The notes under the pieces are model-generated. The model ran no database searches, had not been told where the DNA came from, and saw only the letters and a list, made by a program, of their open reading frames with translations. A stretch of DNA of 64,000 bases from Labia minor (Eukaryota; Arthropoda; Insecta; Dermaptera; Spongiphoridae), in the NCBI GenBank assembly GCA_963082975.1, contig OY720350.1, positions 37,306,660-37,370,659 on the forward strand, in the 5' to 3' direction. The translations under genes and the position numbers were made by a program. This document shows, piece by piece, positions 35,074-46,394 of this stretch (position 1 is the first letter of the stretch; each line of letters opens with the position of its first letter).

Positions 35074-35666
35074 CCAGGTCCGAACCGACCGACGGTTTGA
35101 AATAAATTAATTTCCAGCTACAGAATCAATTTCAAATAATTTTAATATATTTATTAATGTAATAAAAAACAGATATGGATACATAAATATTTTAAATTTT
35201 ATTTTATTTATAATATATATGCAAGACCAGGCTGTGACGTCATGAATGGCTGGATGACGTCATATAATTTTAAATCAAGAAAAAACTAATAAATATGATT
35301 TTCCCGAGGATAAAACCAATACAAAGTGCATGATTCGTGGTAATATATAAAAAAATCTCCTCATGTGAAATTTTGTGTGAAAATAACCCTTCCCTTACTA
35401 TCGTCGATCGCTAATACTACCACTTCCGGTTTCCGGATTTGCACCAAATTCATCCCACTGATGCATTAAGTAAATATACCAAATTTCATCAAAATCCGTT
35501 CAGCCGTTCAGGCTGTACACATCTATACGGACGGACGGACGGACAGACATCATGCTAAAAATACTTTTTTCTGTTAAGAAAATGCATGATTCGTGGAGAT
35601 ATGTAAAAATCTCTACATGTGAAATTTGGTGTGAAAACAATACCTCGCTTACTATCGTCGGTCGGT
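35074..35666 (-). mobile_element. HINE-2 copy, subtype B
   Basis: Reverse orientation: half of the hairpin (CCAGGTCCGAACC), subterminal repeat, GACCAGGCTGTGACGTCATG (subtype B), the CCGGTTTCCGG module, the GGAC microsatellite at 35528-35548, and the complete 5' end ACTATCGTCGGTCGGT. There is a single internal module and a small deletion after GCACCAAA. Short reverse frames here are repeat artefacts. Confidence 0.85.
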
Positions 35667-35692
35667 AAAAAAACATAATTTGTTTCATTATT

Positions 35693-36313
35693 ACTATCTC
35701 GTAAGAGATAGTATTGCGATCACGAAAATTTTCGATGTTGAGATTTTGATGTTTTTATACGTTTTGAAGGTTCCTGAATCATTTTCACTAAGGTTGAGAA
35801 AAATGTCTGTGTGTGTGTGTGTGTGTATCTGTGTGTGTATGTATGTAGACAAGATTACGCAAAAAAGGTTTGAGCTAGAATGATGAAATTTGGTACATGG
35901 ACATTATTCAAAATTCATAGTTTTCTATCAACTTTTGAGAAATGTAGCTCAACCGGAAGAGGGTCATTACCTACAACGTTTTGATTTTTTTTCTTCTAAA
36001 GTGACCGTAAAAATAAAAATATATGTTTGATAATTTTTCATATGATTACTAATTGTATAAAACTGCTATATATAGAATTTCAGCTTGATTGAATTGCTGA
36101 AAGTACCAGAATTAATTTTTTAACACTGCAAATCTCACGCTCCAACACGTGATGTGGTGCCATTAAAAAAGAGCCAAACATGCGCTGGTTTAATAAATAT
36201 TATTTATTAATTTTAATTTATAATTAATTAAATTTAATTTAACTTTAATATATTATGTTATTTAATCCAATTCAAATTGCGAGATAGTCTAGTGGAGACA
36301 CTCCAGCTTATTT
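35693..36313 (+). mobile_element. HINE-1 copy, complete
   Basis: Full-length: ACTATCTCGTAAGAGATAGT, GT microsatellite (about 35806-35850), CAACCGGAAGAGGG, CGCTCCAACACGTGATG, GCGAGATAGTCTAGTGG, hairpin and CAGCTTATTT. It lies only 27 bp downstream of the HINE-2 copy ending at 35666. Confidence 0.87.
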
Positions 36314-37526
36314 TTTATGTGTAAAACGATTTTTAATTACTATTCTCTCGAAAACCAATATTTATATTTCAAGCAAAATGTTTGAAAATGCATATTCTAT
36401 ATATTTACATAATATTTTTGGGTCAAGCTTATAAAATATTATTATATATTTCTAATAATAAACCAAGTATAAGGCTGAATCCGATATTTTTAATTAAAGA
36501 TAATATCAAATTGTCATCATACTACCCTATTATATAGTATATTCTCTTTACCCAATATTTATTTATTATGGATTATGCTTCTGGCATGGTGGATGTAAAA
36601 AGAAACCAAACCTGCCAATAAATCAATTTCAAATTCAATTCTATTTATATATATATTTACATTTGCATTGCTTGTCGCTTGCCGTCATTGATACTTGAGA
36701 CGACCAATTCATTTTCAGATGAACAAAACAGACGATATACTGATTTAATTTTAAATTTCAACTTTAAACATTAATTTGAGATATTTAATTAACAACATTT
36801 CTCTCAATACAGCCAGTGTTTACAGCTCCTTTATTTCCTTTTCAATTTCTAATTCCTTTCTCTTTCTCCCTTTCCCTTTTGGACATTTTAATTCAATTTT
36901 ACCAAAATGAACTTAGTTTATTTGAATGATATCACTCACAAAATACAATATATACTATAAATATATATACATTGGTATTTTATAATAATTATAAAAAAAA
37001 AGAAAATATGCTATTTATAGGTAATTTATATTTTTTGGTGCCATCGGCTATTGGAACTTGAGAATTTCAATTATAATGGAAGCGATTATTAACAAATTAT
37101 TAGTTAATTATCAAAGAAAAAAAAGAAATTTCTATAAATTTTTTAATTATCCTCTTTAGGGTTGTATAAATATTTAAGAGTTTTTTTGAACTATACAATG
37201 AAATTTAATCAGTAAACGGTATCTATTGAAGTCCAATAATGTAAACTCATATTTTATTGGAAATTATAAAATAAAAAATAAAAAAATTCTAAAATAATAA
37301 AAGAAAGAAAATATAACACATAAAATTAATACTTTATTCAATCAATAATAATTAAATTGTATTAAGATCTAACATAACCTTACTATTTAAAATAACAAGC
37401 GGGGATTTCAAATGATAGTTACCATATCTACAATTATTATCTGTATAAACAAAACTCAGATGTTGCATAAAAAAATGAAATTATTTTAAATTAAATGTTT
37501 TATTTTTAATTTTTTAACTTTATATA
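36314..37526. other. AT-rich intergenic stretch
   Basis: 36580-36760 is slightly more balanced. No gene or transposon was recognised. Confidence 0.45.
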
Positions 37527-38142
37527 CGTGGGCAATTCACAAAGTAGGTTACGTTTCGGAATTAAAACAAAACTAGTACAGGCAAATGTTTTTTGTTATA
37601 TAAATTTGAAAGAGCAACTAAAATACTATTTTCCTACATAATCGCCAAAAAAGTTGAGACATTTATCAGCGATGAACGAGCTTCGAAATTCTTTCCTCAT
37701 AGAAATCAGCCGCGTGAGTGTTGAAGGAAAAACCTCCCCTGCAAAAACAACAATTTTGACCTGAGTTTCCCTCTTCGCTTGTTTTGAATTACCCTTCTTC
37801 TAATGTTTGGCAATACCTATCAGAGTTTATTGTTGCACCACGTTTCAGAAAATCGACAAGAATCACACCTATTTTGTCCCAGAACACTGTTGCCATCAAC
37901 TTCCTGGCAGACAACGTTTGGTTTTTTGGGAGAATGTGTGTTGGCTCAACACTCAGGCGGCGGATTTCTATGAGGAAGGAATTTCGAAACTCGTTCATCG
38001 CTTCGATAAATGTCTCAACTTGTTTGGTGATTATGTAGGAAAATAGTATTTTAGTTGCTCTTTGAAATGTATACAATAAAAAACATTTACCTGTACTCGT
38101 TTTGTCTTAATTCCTAAATGTAACTTAAATGAATTACCCTCG
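37527..38142 (-). mobile_element. Second fold-back mariner derivative
   Basis: 616 bp flanked by TA, with inverse arms of about 198 bp (37527-37724 and 37946-38142). Each arm is a copy of the mariner transposase 3' end (AADFYEEGISKLVHR...KCLNLFGDYVGK on the forward strand at the right). The remaining core, on the reverse strand, encodes NQTLSARKLMATVFWDKIGV then LVDFLKRGATINSDRYCQTL, the second catalytic Asp region. The core differs from that of the copy at 24834 and the arms end about ten bases further in, so the inverted duplication has a different breakpoint. Confidence 0.86.
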
Positions 38143-38144
38143 TA

Positions 38145-38965
38145 TGATTCGAATTTTCATTCATTCTCAGCTCACGTTATTTATTTCAAAGTGAGTTATA
38201 ATTGTTAAGATTATTTTAATTTAAATATTTATTTAATAAAATCATATTAATAATTCTATTACTGTTTTGAAAATAATATTATCTATCTATCCTGATGTGA
38301 TGTGATTAGTTTAAAGATAGTAATGTTGAAATATTGAAATTGAAAAATTATATCTTATTTATTTATTATTATTGTTATTATTATTATTATTATTATTATT
38401 GTTATTATATTAATTTAAAATTGAATAGAATTGTAAGTTTTAATTTAATTTTCAAAAATGATAATTATCAATTTGAATATCAAGTTTAATTAGATTCCAA
38501 TTAATAAGTAAATTTCCCTTCCATAATTATTACTTAAAAACATCTATCAATTTTCTAATAAAGATGAAGAGTTATTTATCGATATATAATGAAATATAAT
38601 CCATAAAATCTAAAGATGAACTTGAACATTATTTTAACCTTTTATTAATTAAAAAATCTACTAATATTAGACTGGAAGGTATCTCTTATTAATATCATGT
38701 TCCACACCAAATAGAAATTTGTATTGTATATTCAAAAGAAATTTTTGTTTTCGTTTAATAAATGTAAATTGTTTTAAATACTTCTAGACCTGAATGATCA
38801 AATTGAGAAAGAGTATAGAAACCACTTAAAATTTTGAAAATTAGGAAGAAATTTAACTACAATTTAGAATTAGATATAATTATTAAAGTTAGCTATCATC
38901 ACCATTGTTATTATTATTATTATTATTCTCTTTATTACTATAGTAATTACCAAATCAATTGTTAA
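38145..38965. other. AT-rich stretch with (ATT)n
   Basis: An ATT microsatellite lies at about 38363-38405. No gene was recognised. Confidence 0.45.
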
Positions 38966-38967
38966 TA

Positions 38968-39885
38968 CAGGGTCCGGCAGTGAAACCTGACGGTCTTTGA
39001 AATGGAATAAATAAAAAAGTTGTTGAGATATTTTAATTATTTTTTTTTATTGTAAAGAGGAGAATTGGAAATTTAACATTCATAATAAAAAAGCACAAAA
39101 ATAACTTATGTAGCAAAAATTATGTCACTTAAATGATGACCACCATTTTCTCTACACTGTACGAGTCTCCTGGAGAAGTTAGTCATGACTCTCTTCAATG
39201 TTTGGCGCGGGATCTCACGACTTTCTCGCCGAATGTTCTCCTTCAGTTGGTTCAAATTATTTGGTCTGTTATCATAAACTCTTTCCTTGAGGTACCCCCA
39301 TAGATAAAAGTCACAAGGGGACAAGTCGGGAGAACGTGCCAGTCATTCGATGTCACCCCTGAGCGAGATCAGCTTACCGGGGAAAAATCCTCTAAGTTGA
39401 GCCATGGACGCCCGAGAGGTATGGGCAGTTGCTCCGTCCTGCTGAAACCAGACCCTCCTGAGAGAGATACGATGGCGACGTAACTCTGGGATGAGAAAGT
39501 CACGGATGGCAACATAACGCGCTGAGATCACTGTCACTGTTTGGCCATTCTCCTCAAAAAAATAAGGCCCTAACACTGTTGACCTACACACTGCAGCCCA
39601 GACAGTTACTCTTTCACAGTGAAGAGGCTGCTGGTGAAGTTCCTGTGGTTTTCTTGGAGCCCAATATCGAAAATTTTGTTTGTTGACACATCCGTTGAGA
39701 TGGAAATGGTGGTCATAATTTAAGTGACATAATTTTTGCTACATAAGTTATTTTTGTACTTTTTTATTATGAATGTTAAATTTCGAGTTCTCCTCTTTAC
39801 ATTAAAAAAAAAATAATTAAAATATCTCAATAACGTTTTTATTTATCCTATTTCAAAAACCGTCAGGTTTCACTGCCGGACCCTG
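38968..39885 (-). mobile_element. Fold-back DD41D element
   Basis: 918 bp between TA duplications (38966-38967, 39886-39887), termini CAGGGTCCGGCAGTGAAACC. Inverse arms of about 183 bp (38968-39150, 39703-39885) both derive from the transposase 3' end. Reverse-strand coding runs from FHLNGCVNKQNFRYW, just after the first catalytic Asp, through GPYFFEENGQTVTV, WFQQDGATAHTSR (second Asp), RSPDLSPCDFYLWGYLK (third Asp, 41 residues later) to ENGGHHLSDIIFAT and stop. One TGA replaces the Trp before LARSPD. The N-terminal half and first Asp are replaced by the inverted 3' end. Confidence 0.86.
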
Positions 39886-39887
39886 TA

Positions 39888-40754
39888 TTAACATTCATTG
39901 GTAAAATTCATTTTACTAAATTACCTTTTTTTTTAAATGAACAAACTCTTTATTTACTTACCCTCTTTAATTCATTTAAATTTAAACTCATTATTTATCC
40001 TTTAGGAACTTTTTAAATTCGCGTGAATAATTTATCCTACTTCTGAAGGGTCATTGACTTCATGTTTTTTTTTCTAAATGAATCCGAAATTCAAACCTAC
40101 ACTTATCCAATACCCAACCTGTCAATAACATTTATTTTGACTTTTAATACCTTACACATGAAAATATGTCTTTACATTGACTTGTTTAGAAAGGAATTTA
40201 TGTAAACTGTTATTTACATATGAATAGATGTTTATCATTAAGAAGGCGTGAATAGGAATCGCTTCTATATTGTACGAGTAGTGATATGAAGTAAACCAAT
40301 TGGTTTGATTGCATTTCAATAAGAGTTCTATTCAGTTTACTGGCAAGCGAACCACTTAGTTTCGCTCGAAATGTATACAATATGCAAATTATACCATTTC
40401 AATCGTTTGAATGGATATATTAATAGTATATATCAATTTAATGAATGTGAGACAATTGTTCGTTGAAATACGTTTAATTGATTGCAATCATATCATATCA
40501 GACAGGGAATCAAAAAGATTAACGCTATTAAATATTAACTATTTGAAATTTTAAATTAGATAATTGAATTTACTGAGAGTCGTATTAACATGAAAATAAA
40601 TAAAATAAAAATGATGATGAGGTGAAAAAAGCGTTATTAATATTATGAATTAATACTTAACAAAGGGAGAAAGGAATTTTTTTTAATATCTATCAATAAA
40701 TTTGATTTTTAATAATAATAAATTGAAAGTAGATCTGTCCTAGAATGTTAAAAT
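39888..40754. other. AT-rich intergenic stretch
   Basis: No gene or transposon was recognised. Confidence 0.45.
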
Positions 40755-41740
40755 ATTGAAAACAGTGGCGCAACCAGAATTTGCTCCTGGGGGGGGTTTT
40801 GACTAGCCGCTCCACCTTCCTATGCCCCCCCCCCCCCCCCCGGGCTCACTCAAAGACAAATTTTCATTAAGATTTTTTTTTTTATATTAAATATTTAAAA
40901 AAGTTTTGTAAATGAAACACTGATTTTACAAAATCTGGCAAATTTTGTATTTTATTTACTCGTATTCACAGTTTTAGAAAGAAGATATTTTTTTCCAGCT
41001 ATAAGTAAACCATTTTAGCTTTCTTCATGAAATAAGGATAGCTTTTACGATGATCGGAAAATTTTTGCTCCGAGATTCTTCGAGATTTCCACTTTTCAGA
41101 CGGTTCTGAATCCAAACTTGCAAAAAAAAATTTTGATCCGGCCGGCCGTTCGTTACCAAAATTAAGTCTAAACGAAATGAGATATTATCTTGGGATTTGA
41201 TATTTAGATGTTTTTTTTGGAATGATGGGCGGGGATTGGATTGTTTTTGGACAAGATGGGACCATAAGTAATGCTAGTTTAAAGAGGTGTCAAAACACAT
41301 TTTATTGAATTTCTTTATAAATTCCGATTTTTATGAGAATTATCATACTATCGTATTAAATTTATAGGAAATCGCATTTACTAAAAGTTTCATTATATTC
41401 ATTTTTACCTAAACTTAATAATAAAGGAGTTATTTATAATAAACTACTTTAAGATGTCGAAAGCTTTTCGTCCGCCCGTAGTGGTAGGATAATTTGAAAA
41501 AATTAAACTTAAGAAAATTTAGAAAAAAATAGATTTTATGTGTGGGAACTGAAGCTCCCGAATCCCCCCCCCCTGCCTCTTCCCTGGCTACGTGAAAAAA
41601 TGAAATTCGATTTTAACCCATTGGTGACCAGATATCATGTAGATAAATATAGAAAAAAATATTTTTGAAAGGGTTTTTGGTGTATAAAAATAAATGTTCC
41701 CATTTGGGAACGCTGGCTCTACAAATGGGTTAATATATAG

Positions 41741-42345
41741 TACCGGGACCCCGAGCCTCGGCTCGGTACTTAAGTTAAAAAAAATGATTCATTATTATTG
41801 GGTTTGGCTGGTAATATTAATACCTGGGATACCGAGCTGTCGCTCGAAAAAATATTTAGACATTATTATAGACATTTTCATTCTGTAAATTAAATAATTT
41901 TATTTCATTTAAATAAATATCTATTTTTAAATAATTTTTCTCTCTACATTATTTATCTAATTCTGACAATATATTAAGATCACACCGGGACCCCGAGCCT
42001 CGGCTAGGTAATTAAGTTAAAAAAAAATAATTCATTATTATATTGGGTTTGGCTGGTAATATTAATACTTGGGACACCGAGCTGATATACAATTCTTTAA
42101 TTATTTATTACAATTATTAAATGTTGCATCATTGCATGGAACTTGGGGTCCTCAATAATACATAAATATGTATACCGGGACCCCGAGCCTCGGCTCGATA
42201 CTTAAGTTAAAAAAAATGATTCATTATTATTGGATTTGGATGGTAATATTAATACCTGGGACACCGAGCTCGCTCTACCCTTTAAAAAATATTGATATAC
42301 AATTCTTTAATTATTTATTACAATTATTAAATGTATTAAATAATA
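41741..42345 (+). repeat. Three tandemly spaced CCGAGC-hairpin repeats
   Basis: Units start ACCGGGACCCCGAGCC at about 41742, 41984 and 42174. Each has the stem CCGAGCC-TC-GGCTCGG (second unit mutated), the block GGTTTGGCTGGTAATATTAA and CACCGAGCT. The two frames here begin inside the units and are artefacts. Related fragments lie at 11.3, 18.8-19.3 and 19.8 kb. Confidence 0.7.
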
Positions 42346-42429
42346 TTTTATTGAAAAAATATTAAAAATTATAAAACTATCTAAAACTTAATTAATAAAA
42401 GAACAATGAATAAATAAATCACGAAAATA

Positions 42430-42525
42430 GATAAAAAAAAAAAATGCACGCGGCGAGTTTCGATCCTTCGAACTCGGGGAGTAAAAACAATTGTTCTTAC
42501 CGCTGGTCTATGATATTTTGATAAT
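42430..42525 (-). repeat. tRNA-like (SINE-type) sequence
   Basis: On the reverse strand, TAGACCAGCGGTAAGAAC resembles an A box and GAGTTCGAAGGATCGAAACTC a doubled B box, then CGCGTGCA and a T run (Pol III terminator-like). It is present in one copy of the local 42.4/42.8 kb duplication and absent from the other. The ending resembles the sequence at 22865-22960. Confidence 0.42.
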
Positions 42526-43044
42526 TACAAAGATATTTTTACCATCTTTCAAAGACATTTATTTGTTTTGTTGTTTTTTTTTGAGAGAGATTAATAAATA
42601 TATATATATTTTATTAAAAATAAATATTTTTAATTTTATTTCGAAATTAAATAATGAATTTTATTTTAAAATATTTTAAATATTTAAAAAAAAAGCGGGA
42701 GTAAAATTTCAATATGAATGTCATATGTCATCGATAAATAATAAATAATATTAATAAATATTAAATTTAATAAAAGAACAATGAATAAATAAATATAAAA
42801 TAGTAATTTATTAAAAAATAATAGATTAAAAAAAAAAAAAAAATTATTTCAAAACCATTTTTTATTTTGTTGTTATTTTTTTTTGAGAGAGATTAATAAA
42901 TATATATATATTTTATTAAAAATAAATATTTTTAATTTTATTTCGAAATTAAATAATAAATTTTAAAATATTTTAAATATAAATAAAAAAAATATTAATA
43001 CAAAATTAAAAAAAGTTGGGAGTAAAATTTCAAAATGGATGCCA

Positions 43045-43275
43045 TTTACGTCACCCATATATAATTTTCAATTAAGAAATTAATAATGAAGCTGTAAGTT
43101 TCAAGAGATGTGATCAATAAAACTCAATTTTTCTTTATAAATACTATATCTAGTGTGAATTTGAAAAAAATCGTTAGAGCGGTTTTTGAGAACCAATGGT
43201 TATAGATAAATAGATATATAGATATATAGATATATAGATATATACAATTTTAGCTAGCATAATAAGATAAGATAA
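43045..43275 (-). repeat. Dispersed repeat ending TTATCTTATTATGCTAGC
   Basis: Inverse relative of 10753-10990: TTTACGTCACCC, AATCGTTAGAGCGG, a four-unit ATAGATAT tract (43205-43245) and GCTAGCATAATAAGATAAG. It is nested in the hAT element. Confidence 0.55.
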
Positions 43276-43296
43276 ACAAATAAAAAAAATTAACCT

Positions 43297-43505
43297 TTTC
43301 AGTTGTGAAATCAACTATTTCTTTATTGTCTTCTTCGCTATTGCTATTAACACAATCTGTTGTTTCTGAAGGTCCAGCTTCACTATCTAATTCTTAAATG
43401 GAAAAGTATTTAAGAATTAATTCACTAATTTTAAAAAAAATTTTAAATCTTACCTTTCTTGTTTTTCTTATTTTGAAAAAAATCTGAAATTAGTCTTCGC
43501 TTCAT
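43297..43505 (-). pseudogene. hAT (ZMYM1-like) transposase, first exons only
   Basis: ATG at 43505 opens MKRRLISDFFQNKKNKK. A donor (G before GTAAGA, 43454/43453) and an acceptor (TTTAAG before 43392) remove a 61-nt intron in phase 1 and join to ELDSEAGPSETTDCVNSNSE and EDNKEIVDFTTEK, followed by a possible donor AAGGTTAAT. A basic MKRR...FF start followed by an acidic, GPS-containing linker is typical of the N-terminus of ZMYM1-like hAT transposases. The TTF zinc finger and catalytic exons are missing. Confidence 0.6.
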
Positions 43506-44080
43506 AATCTTTATGAAATTAGCAATTAATGTATGTAGCAATGTGGAAGGGGTTGAATTGGTTTCTAGGGTAAATGTTCTCGATAGAGCAACTTCTTGTT
43601 TGCGAATTTCTATAAAATGGTTTATTTACAAATGCCCTACCCGTTGTGGTGGAGAAGGGGGAGACTTTCTCTTGGACGTCACCAAAGGCCCTGTGGGGGT
43701 GAGGGCCTGCGTTTCCGCTATCCCTCTGTTAAATTTTACAACCAGGGATAAGGAAGTGGAGTGAGGAGCTCGAAACATCCCTTGACCTCGGTATCAATTT
43801 CCACATGTATTAATAAAAAAAAACTTTTTTATTATACACTAAGTTATATTTTAAGAATTTTTTTTCTTTTCTATTTGAAAACATAATATACAGCAATTAT
43901 TTTTTTTTTCTCTCCTGGGGGTTTTAACCCCCAAAACCCCCCCTGGTTGCGCCACTGAATATACAGCAATTATTTTTTTTTTCTCTCCTGGGGGGGGTTT
44001 TAACCCCCAAAACCCCCCCCTGGTTGCGCCACTGATTGAAAATGAAGATGATGGTTCAAATCACACTAAGTTCACATAAA

Positions 44081-44640
44081 AAAGTGTCCCTATTTTGAGC
44101 TTCAACCATCCAACTCCTACCCTCTCCCATCTCCCTCACGCCCCTTCCAACATTGTCCGCCCACCGCATTCTTTATCCTTGGTCTTCCAAGCGGACGTTT
44201 CCCAATCGGTCTCCCCACCAATATATTTTTAGTTATTCTTTCCTCTCAGATTCTAGCCACGTGCCCTTCTTGTCACAGCTTTTTCGATTTTATAACCCTA
44301 ACTATTTCTGGAGATGCATAGAGGTCATGCAATTCCTCGTTGTGCAGTCTCCGCCATTCCCCGATTACCTCATCTATCTTTGACCCATAAATGCTGCGAA
44401 AAATCCTCATCTCAAATACTCTAAATCTACCCTCGTCTCCCAGGGTCATAGACCATGCCTCACACCCATATAATACAACCGTCAAAATATCGTTTTATAA
44501 ATTTTAATTTTTATCCTCTTTGATAATAATTTTGACGAGATAAGCCTCTTTACTTTCATGATAACAGGGTTACCAATCTCGATTTAATTCTTCTCAAATA
44601 TTATTCTCCTTCGTGATTACAGAACCTAAGTATTGTTTTT
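44081..44640 (-). mobile_element. RTE-like LINE relic, best-preserved C-terminus
   Basis: The reverse strand at 44485-44273 is open and encodes TVVLYGCEAWSMTLGDEGRF, RVFEMRIFRSIYGSK, IDEVIGEWRRLHNEELHDLY and ASPEIVRVIKSKKL, the standard tail of insect endonuclease-RT LINE proteins following the RT domain. Upstream (44590-44636) it reads like the YLGSVITKENNI block of late RT. Downstream, the GHV and GRP.xRW parts are frame-disrupted. The element is 5'-truncated and its GC stem-loop 3' end is missing. Confidence 0.82.
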
Positions 44641-44956
44641 ATTAAATAATTATTGCTATTGAATTATTTTCAAAATTTTAACTAGGAAACCTTTTTCTAT
44701 TTTGTTAAATAACTTTCAATCTCCTATCCATTATAGAAAATATTTATCTTGTCACAAAGTATACTAGCTAAGGATTCACATCGTGAACTACTAATATTAA
44801 TTAACACAGTTTAGGTAGATTAATTAAAAAAATATTTTAACCAAAAAATATTTTTGTAAAATAAAAGTTATCTAGACATACATGTACTTATTTTATATCC
44901 CAAAGTAGACTACTTCAACCTATCCTAGAATCTAGTGTAGATACATATTATAAATG

Positions 44957-45572
44957 AGACTCGACTATCTCGCAATTTGAATAGGATTAAATAACATCTA
45001 TTTTATTTAAATTAAATTTAATTAATTAAATTATAAATTAAAATTAATAAATAATATTTATTAAACCAGCGCGTGTTTGGCTCTTTGTTGATGGCACCAC
45101 GTCACGTGTTGGCGCGTGAGATTTGCAGTGTTAAAAAATTAATTCTGGTAATTTCAGCGAATCAATCAAGCTGAAATTCTATATATTGTAGTTTTATACA
45201 ATTATTAATCATGTGAAAAATTATCAAACATAATGTATATCTTTATTTTTAAGGTCCCATTAGATTTAGAGGAAAAAAGATCAAAACGTGGTAGGTAACT
45301 ACCCTCTTACGGTTGGGCTACATTCCTCAAAAGTTGATAGAAAACTACGAATTTTGAATAATGTCCGTAAATTAAATTTCATTATTCTAGCTCAAACAGT
45401 TTTTGCGTAATCTTGTCTACATACACACACAAACACACTCACAGAGACATTTTTCTCAACCTTACATTAGTGAAAATGACTCAGTGATCTTAAAAAACAT
45501 AGACATATAAAAACATCAAAATTTTGATATCGAAAATTTTCGTGATCGCAATATTATCTCTGGCGAGATAGT
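44957..45572 (-). mobile_element. HINE-1 copy, reverse orientation
   Basis: 5' end at 45572 (ACTATCTCGCCAGAGATAAT on the reverse strand), GT microsatellite around 45420-45440, GAGGG module (45300 region), CACGTGACGTGG, and GCGAGATAGTCGAGTCTC at 44960-44978. The 3' hairpin is truncated to GAGTC and the final CAGCTAATT is absent. Confidence 0.82.
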
Positions 45573-46383
45573 AAAAATTGTCTACACAAATTTTAAAACT
45601 TTAGAATGCCATGCTGTTACATCTAGAACAATTTTATTATGCATTAGTTTTAAAGGAAATACTATAAATTTCATTAAAGTACCTTTTATTTCAAATTATT
45701 TTCATGAAAAATTCACTTTAATGCTTATTGAAATTTTATATGAAATTTCCGTGCTATGTTCGAAAACTAAAAATATTAATAAATTCTCATCTGCTTTTTC
45801 AATTAAATCAAAACACAATTGACAATTTGATTGTGAAACCCTTTCTCTAAGATCTAAGCGTTAATTTCAAACTTAAGGCAAAAAATAACGCTGCCCCGAA
45901 ATATACTGTCTCCCAAGGTGAGCCACTCTCTCCTAATAATATGTGATGGAATCAAAATGATTAAATATGTATGGATAATATCAACTTACTTAGAGTCAAT
46001 AAAATAAAATAAAAAAACAAAAAAAAAAGTAAATTTATTTTAAAATTTTCCTGAATTGAAAGTTACATATCATAGTTTTTTTTTTCTTTTGACATTTAAG
46101 GACGCTCTTTAATATATTTTAACTTTAAAAAAGAATTAGGTTAGATTTTGTATTTCAACTATCCAACTGGAATGCGATAATAAAATAAAATAGAAATTCA
46201 TAGGGAAGGAAATCTGTTTGAATCGCAAACGGAAATGTAAACATTCTATATACATATATCTTATTATTTTTCTTTATTTTCGTCTTTTTATTAAAAAAAC
46301 AATATTTAGTTTGAATACACATACATATTATAAAAAATTGATTATAGATTAAAAATCGATTCAGTATGTTAGAATATCATACC
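45573..46383. other. AT-rich intergenic stretch
   Basis: No gene or transposon was recognised. Confidence 0.45.
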
Positions 46384-46394
46384 AATTTCAAATT

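Larger units (their letters stand above)
40763..44034 (-). mobile_element. hAT transposon, defective, 3.3 kb
   Basis: Termini are CAGTGGCGCAACCAG and CTGGTTGCGCCACTG, flanked by the perfect 8-bp duplication ATTGAAAA (40755-40762, 44035-44042), the hallmark of hAT. The terminal ~78 bp is tandemly duplicated at the 43.9-44.0 kb end, giving two ITR copies (one ends near 43958). Only the first two exons of a transposase gene remain (43297-43505); the zinc-finger, RNase H-like and dimerisation parts are absent. The interior holds repeat clusters, a tRNA-like sequence and two copies of a ~190-bp block (42554-42735, 42857-43050). 40850-41740 has no recognisable content. Confidence 0.85.

Noticed and set aside
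35500..35688. Reverse 62-codon frame with MSVRPSVRIDVYSLNG
   Set aside because: It runs through the GTCC microsatellite of HINE-2, and the same string would arise at each copy. Not a gene.
40825..40841. C run next to the hAT terminus considered as a separate element
   Set aside because: It is a homopolymer near the terminus; the hAT ends and duplication fully account for the boundary.
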